Below, in pieces: positions 33,389 through 40,886 of a stretch of 64,000 nucleotides of DNA. The DNA is taken from assembly GCA_050174775.1 (NCBI GenBank), contig JBFXJP010000003.1, positions 267,357 to 331,356 of the forward strand, in the 5' to 3' direction. Made by a program: the position numbers and the translations under genes. Origin of the DNA: CAYPGJ01 sp050174775. GTDB taxonomy: Bacteria > Planctomycetota > Phycisphaerae > Phycisphaerales > UBA1924. How positions within the stretch are numbered: position 1 is the first letter of the stretch; every line of letters begins with the position of its first letter. The notes beneath the pieces are model-generated. The model worked only from the letters and a program-made list of their open reading frames with translations, had not been told where the DNA came from and ran no database searches.

Positions 33389-33583
33389 GCCGAGACCAAT
33401 CCGGGGGCCACCTCTCCCATTCACGTTCTCGTGAATGGGAGAGGGCAGGGAGAGGGCTCCATGGCCTCTCTCTTCTCTTTGACTATGCCTCACCGCTCGC
33501 GCACCCCGCCCGGTCAATCCGGAGCCCGTTCGCGCTCTTCGCGCCCATAGCGAGACGCGACCGGGAGGGAGCGTCTACCCCCT
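33389..33583 (+). repeat. R2 palindromic repeat, copy 3 (long form)
   Basis: GACCAATCCGGGGGCCAC followed by a perfect stem CTCTCCCATTCACG / CGTGAATGGGAGAG with a TTCT loop (33412-33443), and the same downstream tail as copy 2. The upper stem differs from copies 1 and 2 on both sides in a compensating way. Confidence 0.75.
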
Positions 33584-33627
33584 CTCCTTCTCCTCCCCGC
33601 CTCATCCCTTCAAACGCCCCCCCTCCC

Positions 33628-34728
33628 TCAAACCCCCACATCCTCCGCCTCTTCCTCCCGTGCCCACTCACTGAACCGCCGCAATCCCCCACCCTCAAAC
33701 TCCTCCAGCGCCGCCATCACCTCTGACGGATCAGCCGCCAGCCTCACCCGCTCCCGCAGCGGCTTGCAGGGCCCAAGCCGCTTCCCGAACCACGTGATCC
33801 TTCTCCGAATCTGCATCATCGCATACCGCTCATCCCGGTACTCCACCATCAACGCCAAGTACCGCCGAACGATGTCCAGCTTCTCGTTCTCGCTCGGCTC
33901 AGGCGGAATCAAACCCGTCGTCTGCAACGCCCACGCATCCCGAAACAACCAAGGCGCCGAGAACGCCCCCCTCCCGATCATCACCCCCGCACACCCCGTC
34001 TCGCGCATCATCGACACCACATCACCCGCCTCGCGCACGTCACCATTCCCGATCACCGGCACGCTCGGCGCCACCGACCGCACCGCCTCCACCACGCGCC
34101 GAATCCCCTCCCGGTGACACTCCCCCGTGAACTTCTGCAGCGCATACCGCCCGTGCACCGTGATCATCGCGCACCCAGCGCGAACAAGATCAACCGCCAA
34201 CCCCGGCGCCGCATCCCTTGAGTGATCCACCACGCCCCGCGCATCAATCGGATATTCCCACCCCAGCCGCAGCTTCGCCGTCACCGGAACCGCGCCACCC
34301 GACTCCTCCTCCACCGCGCGCACCACCTTCTCCACCATGCGCACCGTGCGGCACGGCTCGCACAGCAACTTCGATCCCCCGTCCTTCTTCGTCACCTTGT
34401 CGACCGGACACCCCATGTTGATGTCGATCACCGTGGCCCCATGCCGCACGGCCCACCGCGCCCCCTCAGCAAGAATGTCCCCGTCCCCCCCGTAGAGCTG
34501 CATCCCCACCGGCTGATCGAGATCGTTCGTCCGCGCAAGGTCGAGCGACGTCGCCGTGCCGCGCAGCAATCCCTGCGGCGAGAGCAGGTCCGTGCACGCC
34601 AGCCCCACCCCCCCGAGCGCGCGCACCACCACCCGAAACGCCAGGTCGCAATACCCGGCGACCGGCGCCAAAAGAAGGTTCGTCTCCAGACGAACCGGTC
34701 CGACCTGGAGGGGGGCGGGCGTCGTCAA
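33628..34728 (-). CDS. tRNA-dihydrouridine synthase
   Basis: The product (about 366 residues from the chosen start) has the Dus TIM barrel: LLLAPVAGYCDLAFRVVVRALGG, QLYGGDGDILAEGA, VIDINMGCPVDKVTKKDGGSKLL with the catalytic cysteine and lysine region, RAGCAMITVHGR, VIGNGDVREAGDV and GVMIGRGAFSAPWLF. It reduces uridine in tRNA D-loops using FMN. The frame is open to an ATG at 34836, but those 36 residues are non-conserved; TTG at 34728 has TACCAT eight bases upstream. Assignment to DusA, B or C is not attempted. Confidence 0.9.
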   Translation of the reverse strand: MTTPAPLQVGPVRLETNLLLAPVAGYCDLAFRVVVRALGGVGLACTDLLSPQGLLRGTATSLDLARTNDLDQPVGMQLYGGDGDILAEGARWAVRHGATVIDINMGCPVDKVTKKDGGSKLLCEPCRTVRMVEKVVRAVEEESGGAVPVTAKLRLGWEYPIDARGVVDHSRDAAPGLAVDLVRAGCAMITVHGRYALQKFTGECHREGIRRVVEAVRSVAPSVPVIGNGDVREAGDVVSMMRETGCAGVMIGRGAFSAPWLFRDAWALQTTGLIPPEPSENEKLDIVRRYLALMVEYRDERYAMMQIRRRITWFGKRLGPCKPLRERVRLAADPSEVMAALEEFEGGGLRRFSEWAREEEAEDVGV

Positions 34729-34736
34729 GCAGCCCC

Positions 34737-34742
34737 ATGGTA
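34737..34742 (-). promoter_or_regulatory. TANNNT -10 box (TACCAT) before the dihydrouridine synthase, leaderless type
   Basis: TACCAT on the minus strand is followed by eight bases and an in-frame TTG (34728) at the edge of the conserved domain. TTG as a leaderless start is unusual, so this is a weaker case. Confidence 0.35.
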
Positions 34743-34877
34743 TGACCACGATTCGGCGCACCCACCCGCGAACAACACCCCCGCGGCCAAAAGTCGGGAC
34801 ACCCGTCAAAACACCCTCGGGAACCCCGAAGCCCATCCCGCCGAAGGGGGTACCATCACCCGCGAAACGGAGGCCGC

Positions 34878-35693
34878 GTGACGAATCGAGCGATCGGACG
34901 AGTCGGAATATGGCTTCTGGGGGCTGCGGCGGCCGGAGCCGCGTGGGCGCAGGGCAACATGACCAGCGGCGCCGCCACCCAGGTCGAGGGCGTCAGCGTC
35001 CTCAACCTCTTCCGCCAGTCCTTCGACTTCTTCACCATCCTCATCATCGCCGGCTCCGTTGCCGCCGTCGCCATTATCGTCCGCTGTGCCATAGTCTTAC
35101 GACGATCCGTCATCCTCCCCGACGCCTCCACCGCCACCATCCGCCAGTTCATCGCCGAGCGCCAGTGGCCCGAACTCCAACGCTTCGTCTCCGAAGATTC
35201 CAGCATGCTGTCCCGCGTCCTGCGCGAGACCCTGCCACGGCTACGCAACAATCCGGGCGTCGGCGCGGTCGGTGAAGCGGCTGACGACGCGGCCGACGCA
35301 GAAGCCACACGCCTCTCGCGCGAAGTTGAGTGGCTGGGCGTCCTCGGCAATCTCGGCCCCCTGCTCGGGCTGGTCGGCACCGTCTGGGGCATGATCATCG
35401 CGTTCACCGGCATCGGCTCGACCGGCGGCCAGGCCGCGGCGTCCATGCTCTCGATCGGCATCGCCAAAGCCCTCTTCCACACGTTCCTGGGCCTGCTCCT
35501 CGCGATCCCCAGCCTGCTGGCGTACGGGGTGTTCCGCGAGCGGCTCGACCGGCTGACGGCGGAAGGCGCGGCGCTCGCGTCGGACCTTGCCAAGGCCACT
35601 GCGATTGGCGTCTCGGGCGGGGCGCCCCCCGCCTCCCCGACCACGGGCGGCCCGAACGCGCAGGGGCGGACGAGCCCCACGGCGGCGGTGTGA
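34878..35693 (+). CDS. ExbB/TolQ/MotA-family proton channel protein
   Basis: The 271-residue product has an N-terminal signal or helix (GIWLLGAAAAGAAWAQG), a first membrane helix (FFTILIIAGSVAAVAIIVRCAI), a cytoplasmic loop, and two C-terminal helices with LGNLGPLLGLVGTVWGMIIAF and ALFHTFLGLLLAIPSLLAYGVF, the ExbB/TolQ pore signature. With the two ExbD proteins that follow it would use proton-motive force to energise outer-membrane processes. GTG start with GGAGG five bases before it. The G/C excess changes sign inside the 3' part (about 35,520). Confidence 0.9.
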   Translation: MTNRAIGRVGIWLLGAAAAGAAWAQGNMTSGAATQVEGVSVLNLFRQSFDFFTILIIAGSVAAVAIIVRCAIVLRRSVILPDASTATIRQFIAERQWPELQRFVSEDSSMLSRVLRETLPRLRNNPGVGAVGEAADDAADAEATRLSREVEWLGVLGNLGPLLGLVGTVWGMIIAFTGIGSTGGQAAASMLSIGIAKALFHTFLGLLLAIPSLLAYGVFRERLDRLTAEGAALASDLAKATAIGVSGGAPPASPTTGGPNAQGRTSPTAAV

Positions 35694-35703
35694 GGAACGC
35701 GTC

Positions 35704-36138
35704 ATGAGCGCACGGCGCCATCGGCGACGATCCAGGCAGCACGCGCACCACGCGACCAACGTCACGCCGCTCATCGACGTCGTGATGGTGCTCATCATCT
35801 TCTATCTCATGGTGGGCTCGTTCATCGCGTCGGACTTCGTCGATCTGCCCCTGCCGTTCTCGGTGAAGGGGGAGGTCTCGGAGAGCCCGGAGGTGTTCAC
35901 GGTGAACCTCGCGCGTGTCGAGGGGGGTGACCGGGTGCAGATCATCGTCGGGGGTGAGGAGTGCGATCTGCCGCAGCTGGAGCGGGAGCTGCGCGAGGCG
36001 CTCGCGAAGGATCGCAAGCTGGGCGTGCAGCTGCGTGCGCAGCGGGACCTCCCGTATCGCGCGGTGGAGCCGGTGGTGCGCGCGATGGGCAAGGCGGGCG
36101 CCGGGATGATCCGGCTCGTGACGGAGCGGGCGTCATGA
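35704..36138 (+). CDS. ExbD/TolR-family protein (first copy)
   Basis: The 144-residue product has a basic cytoplasmic start (MSARRHRRRSRQHAHHATN), one membrane helix TPLIDVVMVLIIFYLMVGSF with the proton-carrying aspartate, and a periplasmic domain (RVQIIVGGEECDLPQLERELREAL...PYRAVEPVVRAMGKAG). GAGGAA lies six bases before the ATG. It starts 10 bases after the ExbB-like stop and overlaps the second ExbD by ATGA. Confidence 0.9.
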   Translation: MSARRHRRRSRQHAHHATNVTPLIDVVMVLIIFYLMVGSFIASDFVDLPLPFSVKGEVSESPEVFTVNLARVEGGDRVQIIVGGEECDLPQLERELREALAKDRKLGVQLRAQRDLPYRAVEPVVRAMGKAGAGMIRLVTERAS

Positions 36139-36602
36139 GCCGGCGTCGCACGCACAAGCGGGGCGCCTTCGGGCCCAACATGACGCCCATGGTGGACGTG
36201 GTCATGGTGATCCTGGTGTTCTTCATGGGCGCGATGGGGCTCGCGGCCGTGGAGCAGCACTTGCGGACGGGGGCGCCGAAGGAAGCGCGGGACCAGTCGT
36301 CGTCGGAGACGGCGCAGGAGAGCAAGGCTCAGGCGAAGGGCGAGGAGGCGACATCGCGCGCGGTGCTGCGTCTGCGTCGGGCCGGGGGGGTGACGGTGGT
36401 GAGCGGGCTGGGGATGGAGTCGGCGCCGCTGGCGGAGGTGGACCGGAAGCTGTCGGACTTTGCGCAGGCGGGTGCTGGTGACGGGCTGATTGTGATCGTG
36501 GCGCCGAGCGGGGACGTGCCGTACCAGGACGTGGTGATCGTGCACGATTCGTGCGCGAAGGCGGGGTTGCAGAACGTGCGTCTCGGGGTGATCGGGGAGT
36601 AG
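36135..36602 (+). CDS. ExbD/TolR-family protein (second copy)
   Basis: The 155-residue product has the basic start MSRRRTHKRGAFGPN, the helix MTPMVDVVMVILVFFMGAMGL with the conserved aspartate, an Ala/Glu/Lys-rich stalk, and a periplasmic domain (VDRKLSDFAQAGAGDGLIVIVAPSGDVPYQDVVIVHDSC). Two different ExbD subunits in tandem suggest a heteromeric channel like some Tol or gliding-type motors. It is coupled to the previous gene by a 4-base overlap. Confidence 0.88.
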   Translation: MSRRRTHKRGAFGPNMTPMVDVVMVILVFFMGAMGLAAVEQHLRTGAPKEARDQSSSETAQESKAQAKGEEATSRAVLRLRRAGGVTVVSGLGMESAPLAEVDRKLSDFAQAGAGDGLIVIVAPSGDVPYQDVVIVHDSCAKAGLQNVRLGVIGE

Positions 36603-36629
36603 GTGAGGGCGTGGGCCGCGGCCCGCCGG

Positions 36630-36635
36630 TAGGAT
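36630..36635 (+). promoter_or_regulatory. TANNNT -10 box (TAGGAT) of the ABC permease gene, leaderless type
   Basis: TAGGAT is followed by seven bases and the GTG at 36643. The same hexamer precedes the LRR gene at the other end of the window. Confidence 0.5.
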
Positions 36636-36642
36636 CGGCGCT

Positions 36643-38160
36643 GTGTATCAGGCGTTGCTGACCCGACGATACTTGCGCGCGAGGGTGATGCCGCTGCTGG
36701 CTGCGGTGGCGGTGGCGTTGTGCACGGCGATGGTGATCGTGGTGTGGTCGGTGATGGGTGGTTTCCTGTCGATGCTGCTCTCGTCGGGTCGCGCGTTGAT
36801 GGGTGACGTGCTGATCTCGTGGCCGGTGGTGGGGATGGCGCATTACGAGGCGTTGCAGCGCGATCTCGAGTCGGACCCGCTGGTGGAGGCGACGACACAC
36901 GTGATCGAGACGCCTGGGCTGGTCGCCACGCCCGACGGCAACATCTCGATGGTGCAGGTGATCGGGATCGACGGGCCGACGTACGACCGGGTGACGGGGT
37001 ACGGGGATTCGATCTGGTGGAAGCCGCTGGCGAAGCCGCTGGCGAAGGACCATGCGCAGGCGGACCTGCGGCTCAAGATGAAGACGGACTGGTTGTCGCG
37101 CGCGGCGCTTGAGATGACGGCGCCCGGTGACGGGAGCGGGCCCGGGGCGCCAGCTGCGGTGCCGGGGATCGAGGTGGCGCGTTTGAACCGGCGGACGGCG
37201 GGCGGGTGGTACGAGCCGCGCGCGGTGCTGGGGAGGGACGAACTGACGCTGAGCGTGCTTCCGGTGAGCGAGCGGGGGGTGGCTGTGAATGTCGAGGCGC
37301 GCCGTTTCCCGATCGTGAACAACTTTCGGACGGGGTTGTTCGAGGTGGATGCGCGCACGGTGCTGGTGCGGTTCGACGCGCTGCAGGAGATGCTGCAGAT
37401 GCAGGGCGCGCAGCGCGCGGTGCGCGATGTCGGGGAGGTTCCTTCCGCGCCGGGGTTCGGCGTGACGCGGCGCGCGGACGGGCGGGAGGCGTTCCTCGAG
37501 CCGAGCGGGCTGGAGGAGGACCCCGCTCGCGCCACGTCGGTGCTGGTGCGCGCCAAGCCCGGGGTGACGGCTCTGGCGCTCCGGCAGCGGTGCGAGCAGA
37601 TCTACGCGTCGTTCGCGGCGGACCTGCCGGGCCGGGTTCCGCCGGCGGGCTCGATCGCGATCTACACGTGGGATGAACGGCCCAACGTCGCGGGGTTCAT
37701 CCAGGCGGTTCGGAAGGAGATCGCGCTGGTGCTCTTTCTCTTCGGGTTCATCTCGATGACGGCGGTGTTCCTGGTGTTCGCGATCTTCTGGTCGATGGTG
37801 AGCGAGAAGACGAAGGACATCGGCGTGCTGCGCGCGATCGGCGCGAGCCGAGGGGGAGTGGCGTGGCTCTTCGTGCGGTACGGGATGGTGATCGGCGCGA
37901 TCGGCTCGGCGTGCGGGGGCGTGCTGGCGGTGCTGGTGGTGAAGAACATCAATCCGATCCATGACTGGCTGGGGCGTGCGCTGGGGATCGTGGTGTGGGA
38001 CCCGTCGGTGTACTACTTCACGCGGATCCCGAGCCAGGTGGAGCCGGAGCGCGCGGCCATGGTGCTGGTGGCCGGGGTGCTGGTGAGCGCGATCGGGGCG
38101 CTGGCGCCTGCGGTGAAGGCGGCGCGGATGGACCCGGTGAGGGCGTTGCGGTTCGAATGA
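36643..38160 (+). CDS. LolC/E- or MacB-like ABC transporter permease
   Basis: The 505-residue product has the FtsX/MacB architecture: one N-terminal helix (VMPLLAAVAVALCTAMVIVVWSVMGGFLSML), a large periplasmic domain of about 300 residues, then three C-terminal helices (EIALVLFLFGFISMTAVFLVFAIFWSMV; the KTKDIGVLRAIGASRGGVAWLFVRYGMVIGAIGSACGGVLAVLVV coupling region; and a final helix before PAVKAARMDPVRALRFE). It most likely moves lipoproteins or another substrate across the periplasm rather than importing. GTG start set by a TAGGAT box. It overlaps the ATPase gene by ATGA. Confidence 0.85.
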   Translation: MYQALLTRRYLRARVMPLLAAVAVALCTAMVIVVWSVMGGFLSMLLSSGRALMGDVLISWPVVGMAHYEALQRDLESDPLVEATTHVIETPGLVATPDGNISMVQVIGIDGPTYDRVTGYGDSIWWKPLAKPLAKDHAQADLRLKMKTDWLSRAALEMTAPGDGSGPGAPAAVPGIEVARLNRRTAGGWYEPRAVLGRDELTLSVLPVSERGVAVNVEARRFPIVNNFRTGLFEVDARTVLVRFDALQEMLQMQGAQRAVRDVGEVPSAPGFGVTRRADGREAFLEPSGLEEDPARATSVLVRAKPGVTALALRQRCEQIYASFAADLPGRVPPAGSIAIYTWDERPNVAGFIQAVRKEIALVLFLFGFISMTAVFLVFAIFWSMVSEKTKDIGVLRAIGASRGGVAWLFVRYGMVIGAIGSACGGVLAVLVVKNINPIHDWLGRALGIVVWDPSVYYFTRIPSQVEPERAAMVLVAGVLVSAIGALAPAVKAARMDPVRALRFE

Positions 38161-38975
38161 GCGAGCACACCTCTCAGGTCGAGCATCGATCCGGCGAGCC
38201 GATCGTCGAGGCGGTCGACGTGCGGAAGACGTACCGGCTGGGGCGCATGGAGACACCGGTGCTGCGCGGGGCTTCGGTGCGCGTGATGAAGGGGGAGTGG
38301 GTGGCCGTGCTCGGGGCCTCGGGCTCGGGGAAGTCCACGCTGCTGCACCTGCTCGGCGGGTTGGACCGGCCTGATCGCGCGGCGCAGCGCTGCGTGTCGT
38401 GCGGGGCTGCGTCGTCGGGGGCAGGGGCGTGCGCGTGCGGGGGGAGGGTGGAGCGCGTGAGTGGGGGGGAGGTGCGGCACGAGGGCGTGTCGCTCGTGGG
38501 GATGGAGGCGCGCGGGCTGGATCGCGTGCGTCGGTTCGGGGTGGGGTTCGTCTTCCAGTTCTACCACCTGCTCCCCGAGTTGAACGTGGAGGAGAACGTG
38601 CTTGTCGCGACGATGAGCGCGCACGGGCGGGCCGGGTACGCGCGCGTGCGCGAGGAGGCGCGGGCGCGCGCGGCGTCGCTGCTCGAGGCGTTCGGGCTCG
38701 CGCATCGGCTGCGGCATCGGCCGACGGAGCTGTCGGGGGGGGAGCGTCAGCGGGTGGCGATCGCGCGGGCGCTCATCAACGAGCCTCCGGTGCTGCTGGC
38801 GGACGAGCCCACGGGGAATCTGGATCGCGTGACGGGGGCGTCGATCCTGGACGCTCTGGCGGCGCTGCACCGCGAGCGTGCGCAGACGATGGTGGTGGTG
38901 ACGCACGATGAGACGGTGGCGGCGCGTGCGGACCGGGTGGTGCGCTTGCGCGACGGGCGTGTGGTCGAGGAGTGA
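38157..38975 (+). CDS. LolD-like ABC transporter ATPase with cysteine-rich insertion
   Basis: The 272-residue product has Walker A GASGSGKS (53-60), Q-loop VFQFYHLLPELNVEENV, signature LSGGERQRVAIARALINEPPVLLADEPTGNLD and the H-loop THDE. It powers the preceding permease. Between the Walker A helix and the region normally just after LGGLDRP...SGEV it carries about 30 extra residues with C79, C82, C92 and C94 (CVSC...CAC), Gly/Ala/Ser-rich otherwise, which could bind a metal. Otherwise the length fits LolD/MacB-type ATPases. It is the last gene of the operon, closed by a hairpin. Confidence 0.88.
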   Translation: MSEHTSQVEHRSGEPIVEAVDVRKTYRLGRMETPVLRGASVRVMKGEWVAVLGASGSGKSTLLHLLGGLDRPDRAAQRCVSCGAASSGAGACACGGRVERVSGGEVRHEGVSLVGMEARGLDRVRRFGVGFVFQFYHLLPELNVEENVLVATMSAHGRAGYARVREEARARAASLLEAFGLAHRLRHRPTELSGGERQRVAIARALINEPPVLLADEPTGNLDRVTGASILDALAALHRERAQTMVVVTHDETVAARADRVVRLRDGRVVEE

Positions 38976-38996
38976 GCGGGGCGCGCGGGCGCGAAG

Positions 38997-39030
38997 AAAA
39001 AGCCCGATCGGCGTGCCGACCGGGCTTTGT
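38997..39030. terminator. Bidirectional terminator between the ABC operon and dockerin protein A
   Basis: AAAGCCCGATCGGC pairs with GCCGACCGGGCTTT around a short loop. On the minus strand TTTTT follows the stem, and on the plus strand TTTG, so it serves both converging genes, better for the minus strand. Confidence 0.8.
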
Positions 39031-39069
39031 GCTCATCGTGGCTCGCGCGGAGCGCGAGGGTTCAGCGGC

Positions 39070-40668
39070 TTAGAGGCAGGACTGTCCGAACTGCGAGAGC
39101 ACCTGGTTGAGGTGCGCGAAGCCGTAGGTCGTGCCGTAGCCGGAGAGGACGATGTTGAGATCGTTGAAGTTGACGATCTGATCGCCGGAGACGTCGCCGT
39201 CGAGGACGCAGGCGGGGCCCATGACGGAGACGGAGACGGAATCGCCGCCGACGCCGGGCTTGAAGAGGTTGATGGTGGCGGGGCGTGCGACGGGGGCGCC
39301 GTTGGAGGTGAAGCGGAAGTTGTAAAGTGTGCCCCAGCGGATGGCGTTGGCGTTGGGGTCGTTGGCGAAGGTGTTGGTGGCCCAGGTGATCTTGCCGCCG
39401 GTGTGGGTGGAGGCCCAGTCCGTGCCGTCGTAGTTGCGCTGGTTGCCGAACGAGCTCTGGTGGCCGTCCCAGGAGTGGTAGAAGATGTCGTGGAAGCCGA
39501 TGTTGGTGAGGGTGGTGGGATCGGGCGCGCCGACGGAGAAGGCCTGCGCGGAGCGGTCGGAGTTCATGTTCTGGACGGCGTACTCGTAGGTCCAGGTGCC
39601 GTTGCCGTTGTTGGTGACCTTGTAGCCGATGATGAAGCGGCCGTCGTTGGGCGCGTCGGCGTTGACGATGGTGACGGTGGCGTCGTTGTCCTGCCAGGCC
39701 TGGATGGCGGCCTTCTGGCGCTGCGTGCTGCCGGAGAAGCTGACGCTGCTGACGGTGCCGAAGCTGGTGTTCCAGTTGGGGATAATGCGGCGGTAGGAGG
39801 CGTTGTTCATGTTGTTGCCGGCGGCGGCGTCGTCGTCATCGACGTACATGCCCTCGACGAAGTAGAGCGCGCCGGGGTTGTTGGTGGGGTTGAGGTCGCT
39901 GGCGTTGACGACGAGACGGCGGCTGAGGTTGCTGTCGATGGTGCGGAAGGTGAAGGGCCAGGGGTAGGAGGCGGTCCAGGCGTTGACTTCGTTGCGCGGC
40001 CCGAGGTTGCCCTGGTCGCCATTGAGGGAGGCGGAGTAGGGATCGGAGCATCCGACGCCGAGCCACTGCTCGCATCCGCCGCCGACGGGGCTGCAGGCGC
40101 CGCAGAGTCCCTGCTGCAGTGCGCAGAAGCCGTGCTTGAGGTGGGACATGCCGATCTGCTCGAAGCGACCGTTCATCAAGCGGAACATGTTCTGCGCGAT
40201 GACGGGGTGAGCGTTGGTGTTCTGGAACCAAGTGAGGGGCACGGTGCCGAGGTTGCAGGAGGTGGTGCCGACGGAGAAGGCGAGCTGGCCGTTGATGGGT
40301 CCGGAGGAGGTGTAGTTTCCGATGCCGTTGAGGTCGCCGACGATGACGTCGGCGCCGACAGAGCGGCCGCAGTCGGTGCAGGGCCCGTCGGCGAGTGCGC
40401 CGGGGTTGAGGAGACGGTTGAGGTTGGGCTCGAGGATGGCGGCTTCGGCGAGGACCTTCTCGGCTTCGCCGTGTCGGCCGAGCTGCCGGAGCATGACGCC
40501 GAGCCGGATCATCGCGTGGACGTCCTCGCGGTTGGATTCGACGAGCTGCGTGAGGTCGTCGACGTATCCCTGATACGCCTGCGTGGTGGTCGCTGTGGTG
40601 TCTGCGAGCGCGAGAGAGGCGGGAACGAGCGCCAGCAGCGTGCCGGCGCGGAGGATGCGATTCTTCAC
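39070..40668 (-). CDS. Secreted dockerin-tailed protein with TPR-like N-terminus (copy A)
   Basis: The 532-residue product has a signal peptide (MKNRILRAGTLLALVPASLALA), a helical TPR-like stretch (DDLTQLVESNREDVHAMIRLGVMLRQLGRHGEAEKVLAEAAILEP), then a roughly 370-residue domain shared with copy B (DVIVGDLNGIGNYTSSG, FSVGTTSCNLGT, HPVIAQNMFRLMNGRFEQIGMSHLKHGF, GVGCSDPYSASLNG, GRFIIGYKVTNNGNGTWTYEYAV, YDGTDWAS), and a C-terminal dockerin-like tail (DGDVSGDQIVNFNDLNIVLSGYGTTYG). I do not know this central domain. GTG start: AAGGAG lies eight bases upstream. Surface or periplasmic location is inferred. Confidence 0.75.
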   Translation of the reverse strand: MKNRILRAGTLLALVPASLALADTTATTTQAYQGYVDDLTQLVESNREDVHAMIRLGVMLRQLGRHGEAEKVLAEAAILEPNLNRLLNPGALADGPCTDCGRSVGADVIVGDLNGIGNYTSSGPINGQLAFSVGTTSCNLGTVPLTWFQNTNAHPVIAQNMFRLMNGRFEQIGMSHLKHGFCALQQGLCGACSPVGGGCEQWLGVGCSDPYSASLNGDQGNLGPRNEVNAWTASYPWPFTFRTIDSNLSRRLVVNASDLNPTNNPGALYFVEGMYVDDDDAAAGNNMNNASYRRIIPNWNTSFGTVSSVSFSGSTQRQKAAIQAWQDNDATVTIVNADAPNDGRFIIGYKVTNNGNGTWTYEYAVQNMNSDRSAQAFSVGAPDPTTLTNIGFHDIFYHSWDGHQSSFGNQRNYDGTDWASTHTGGKITWATNTFANDPNANAIRWGTLYNFRFTSNGAPVARPATINLFKPGVGGDSVSVSVMGPACVLDGDVSGDQIVNFNDLNIVLSGYGTTYGFAHLNQVLSQFGQSCL

Positions 40669-40827
40669 GTGACTATCTCCTTTTGGTGCGACGAACAGCG
40701 ACAGCCCCCACAAAGGCCGAAACGACACACTCAACTTACAGACCCTCGCGTCCGAAGCAATCGAGATTCGTGTATCTGCCGAGGCGCGGCGAGAAGTTAG
40801 TGAACACAATCCGAAATGTGTGGCGCA

Positions 40828-40855
40828 TAAAAAAGCCCGGCCGAGGGGCCGGGCT
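40828..40855 (-). terminator. Terminator of dockerin protein B
   Basis: On the minus strand AGCCCGGCC pairs with GGCCGGGCT around CCTC and is followed by six T. It separates copy B from copy A, so each has its own transcript. Confidence 0.85.
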
Positions 40856-40886
40856 GGTGATGCGGAGATGAGCGAGTGTCAGCTGC

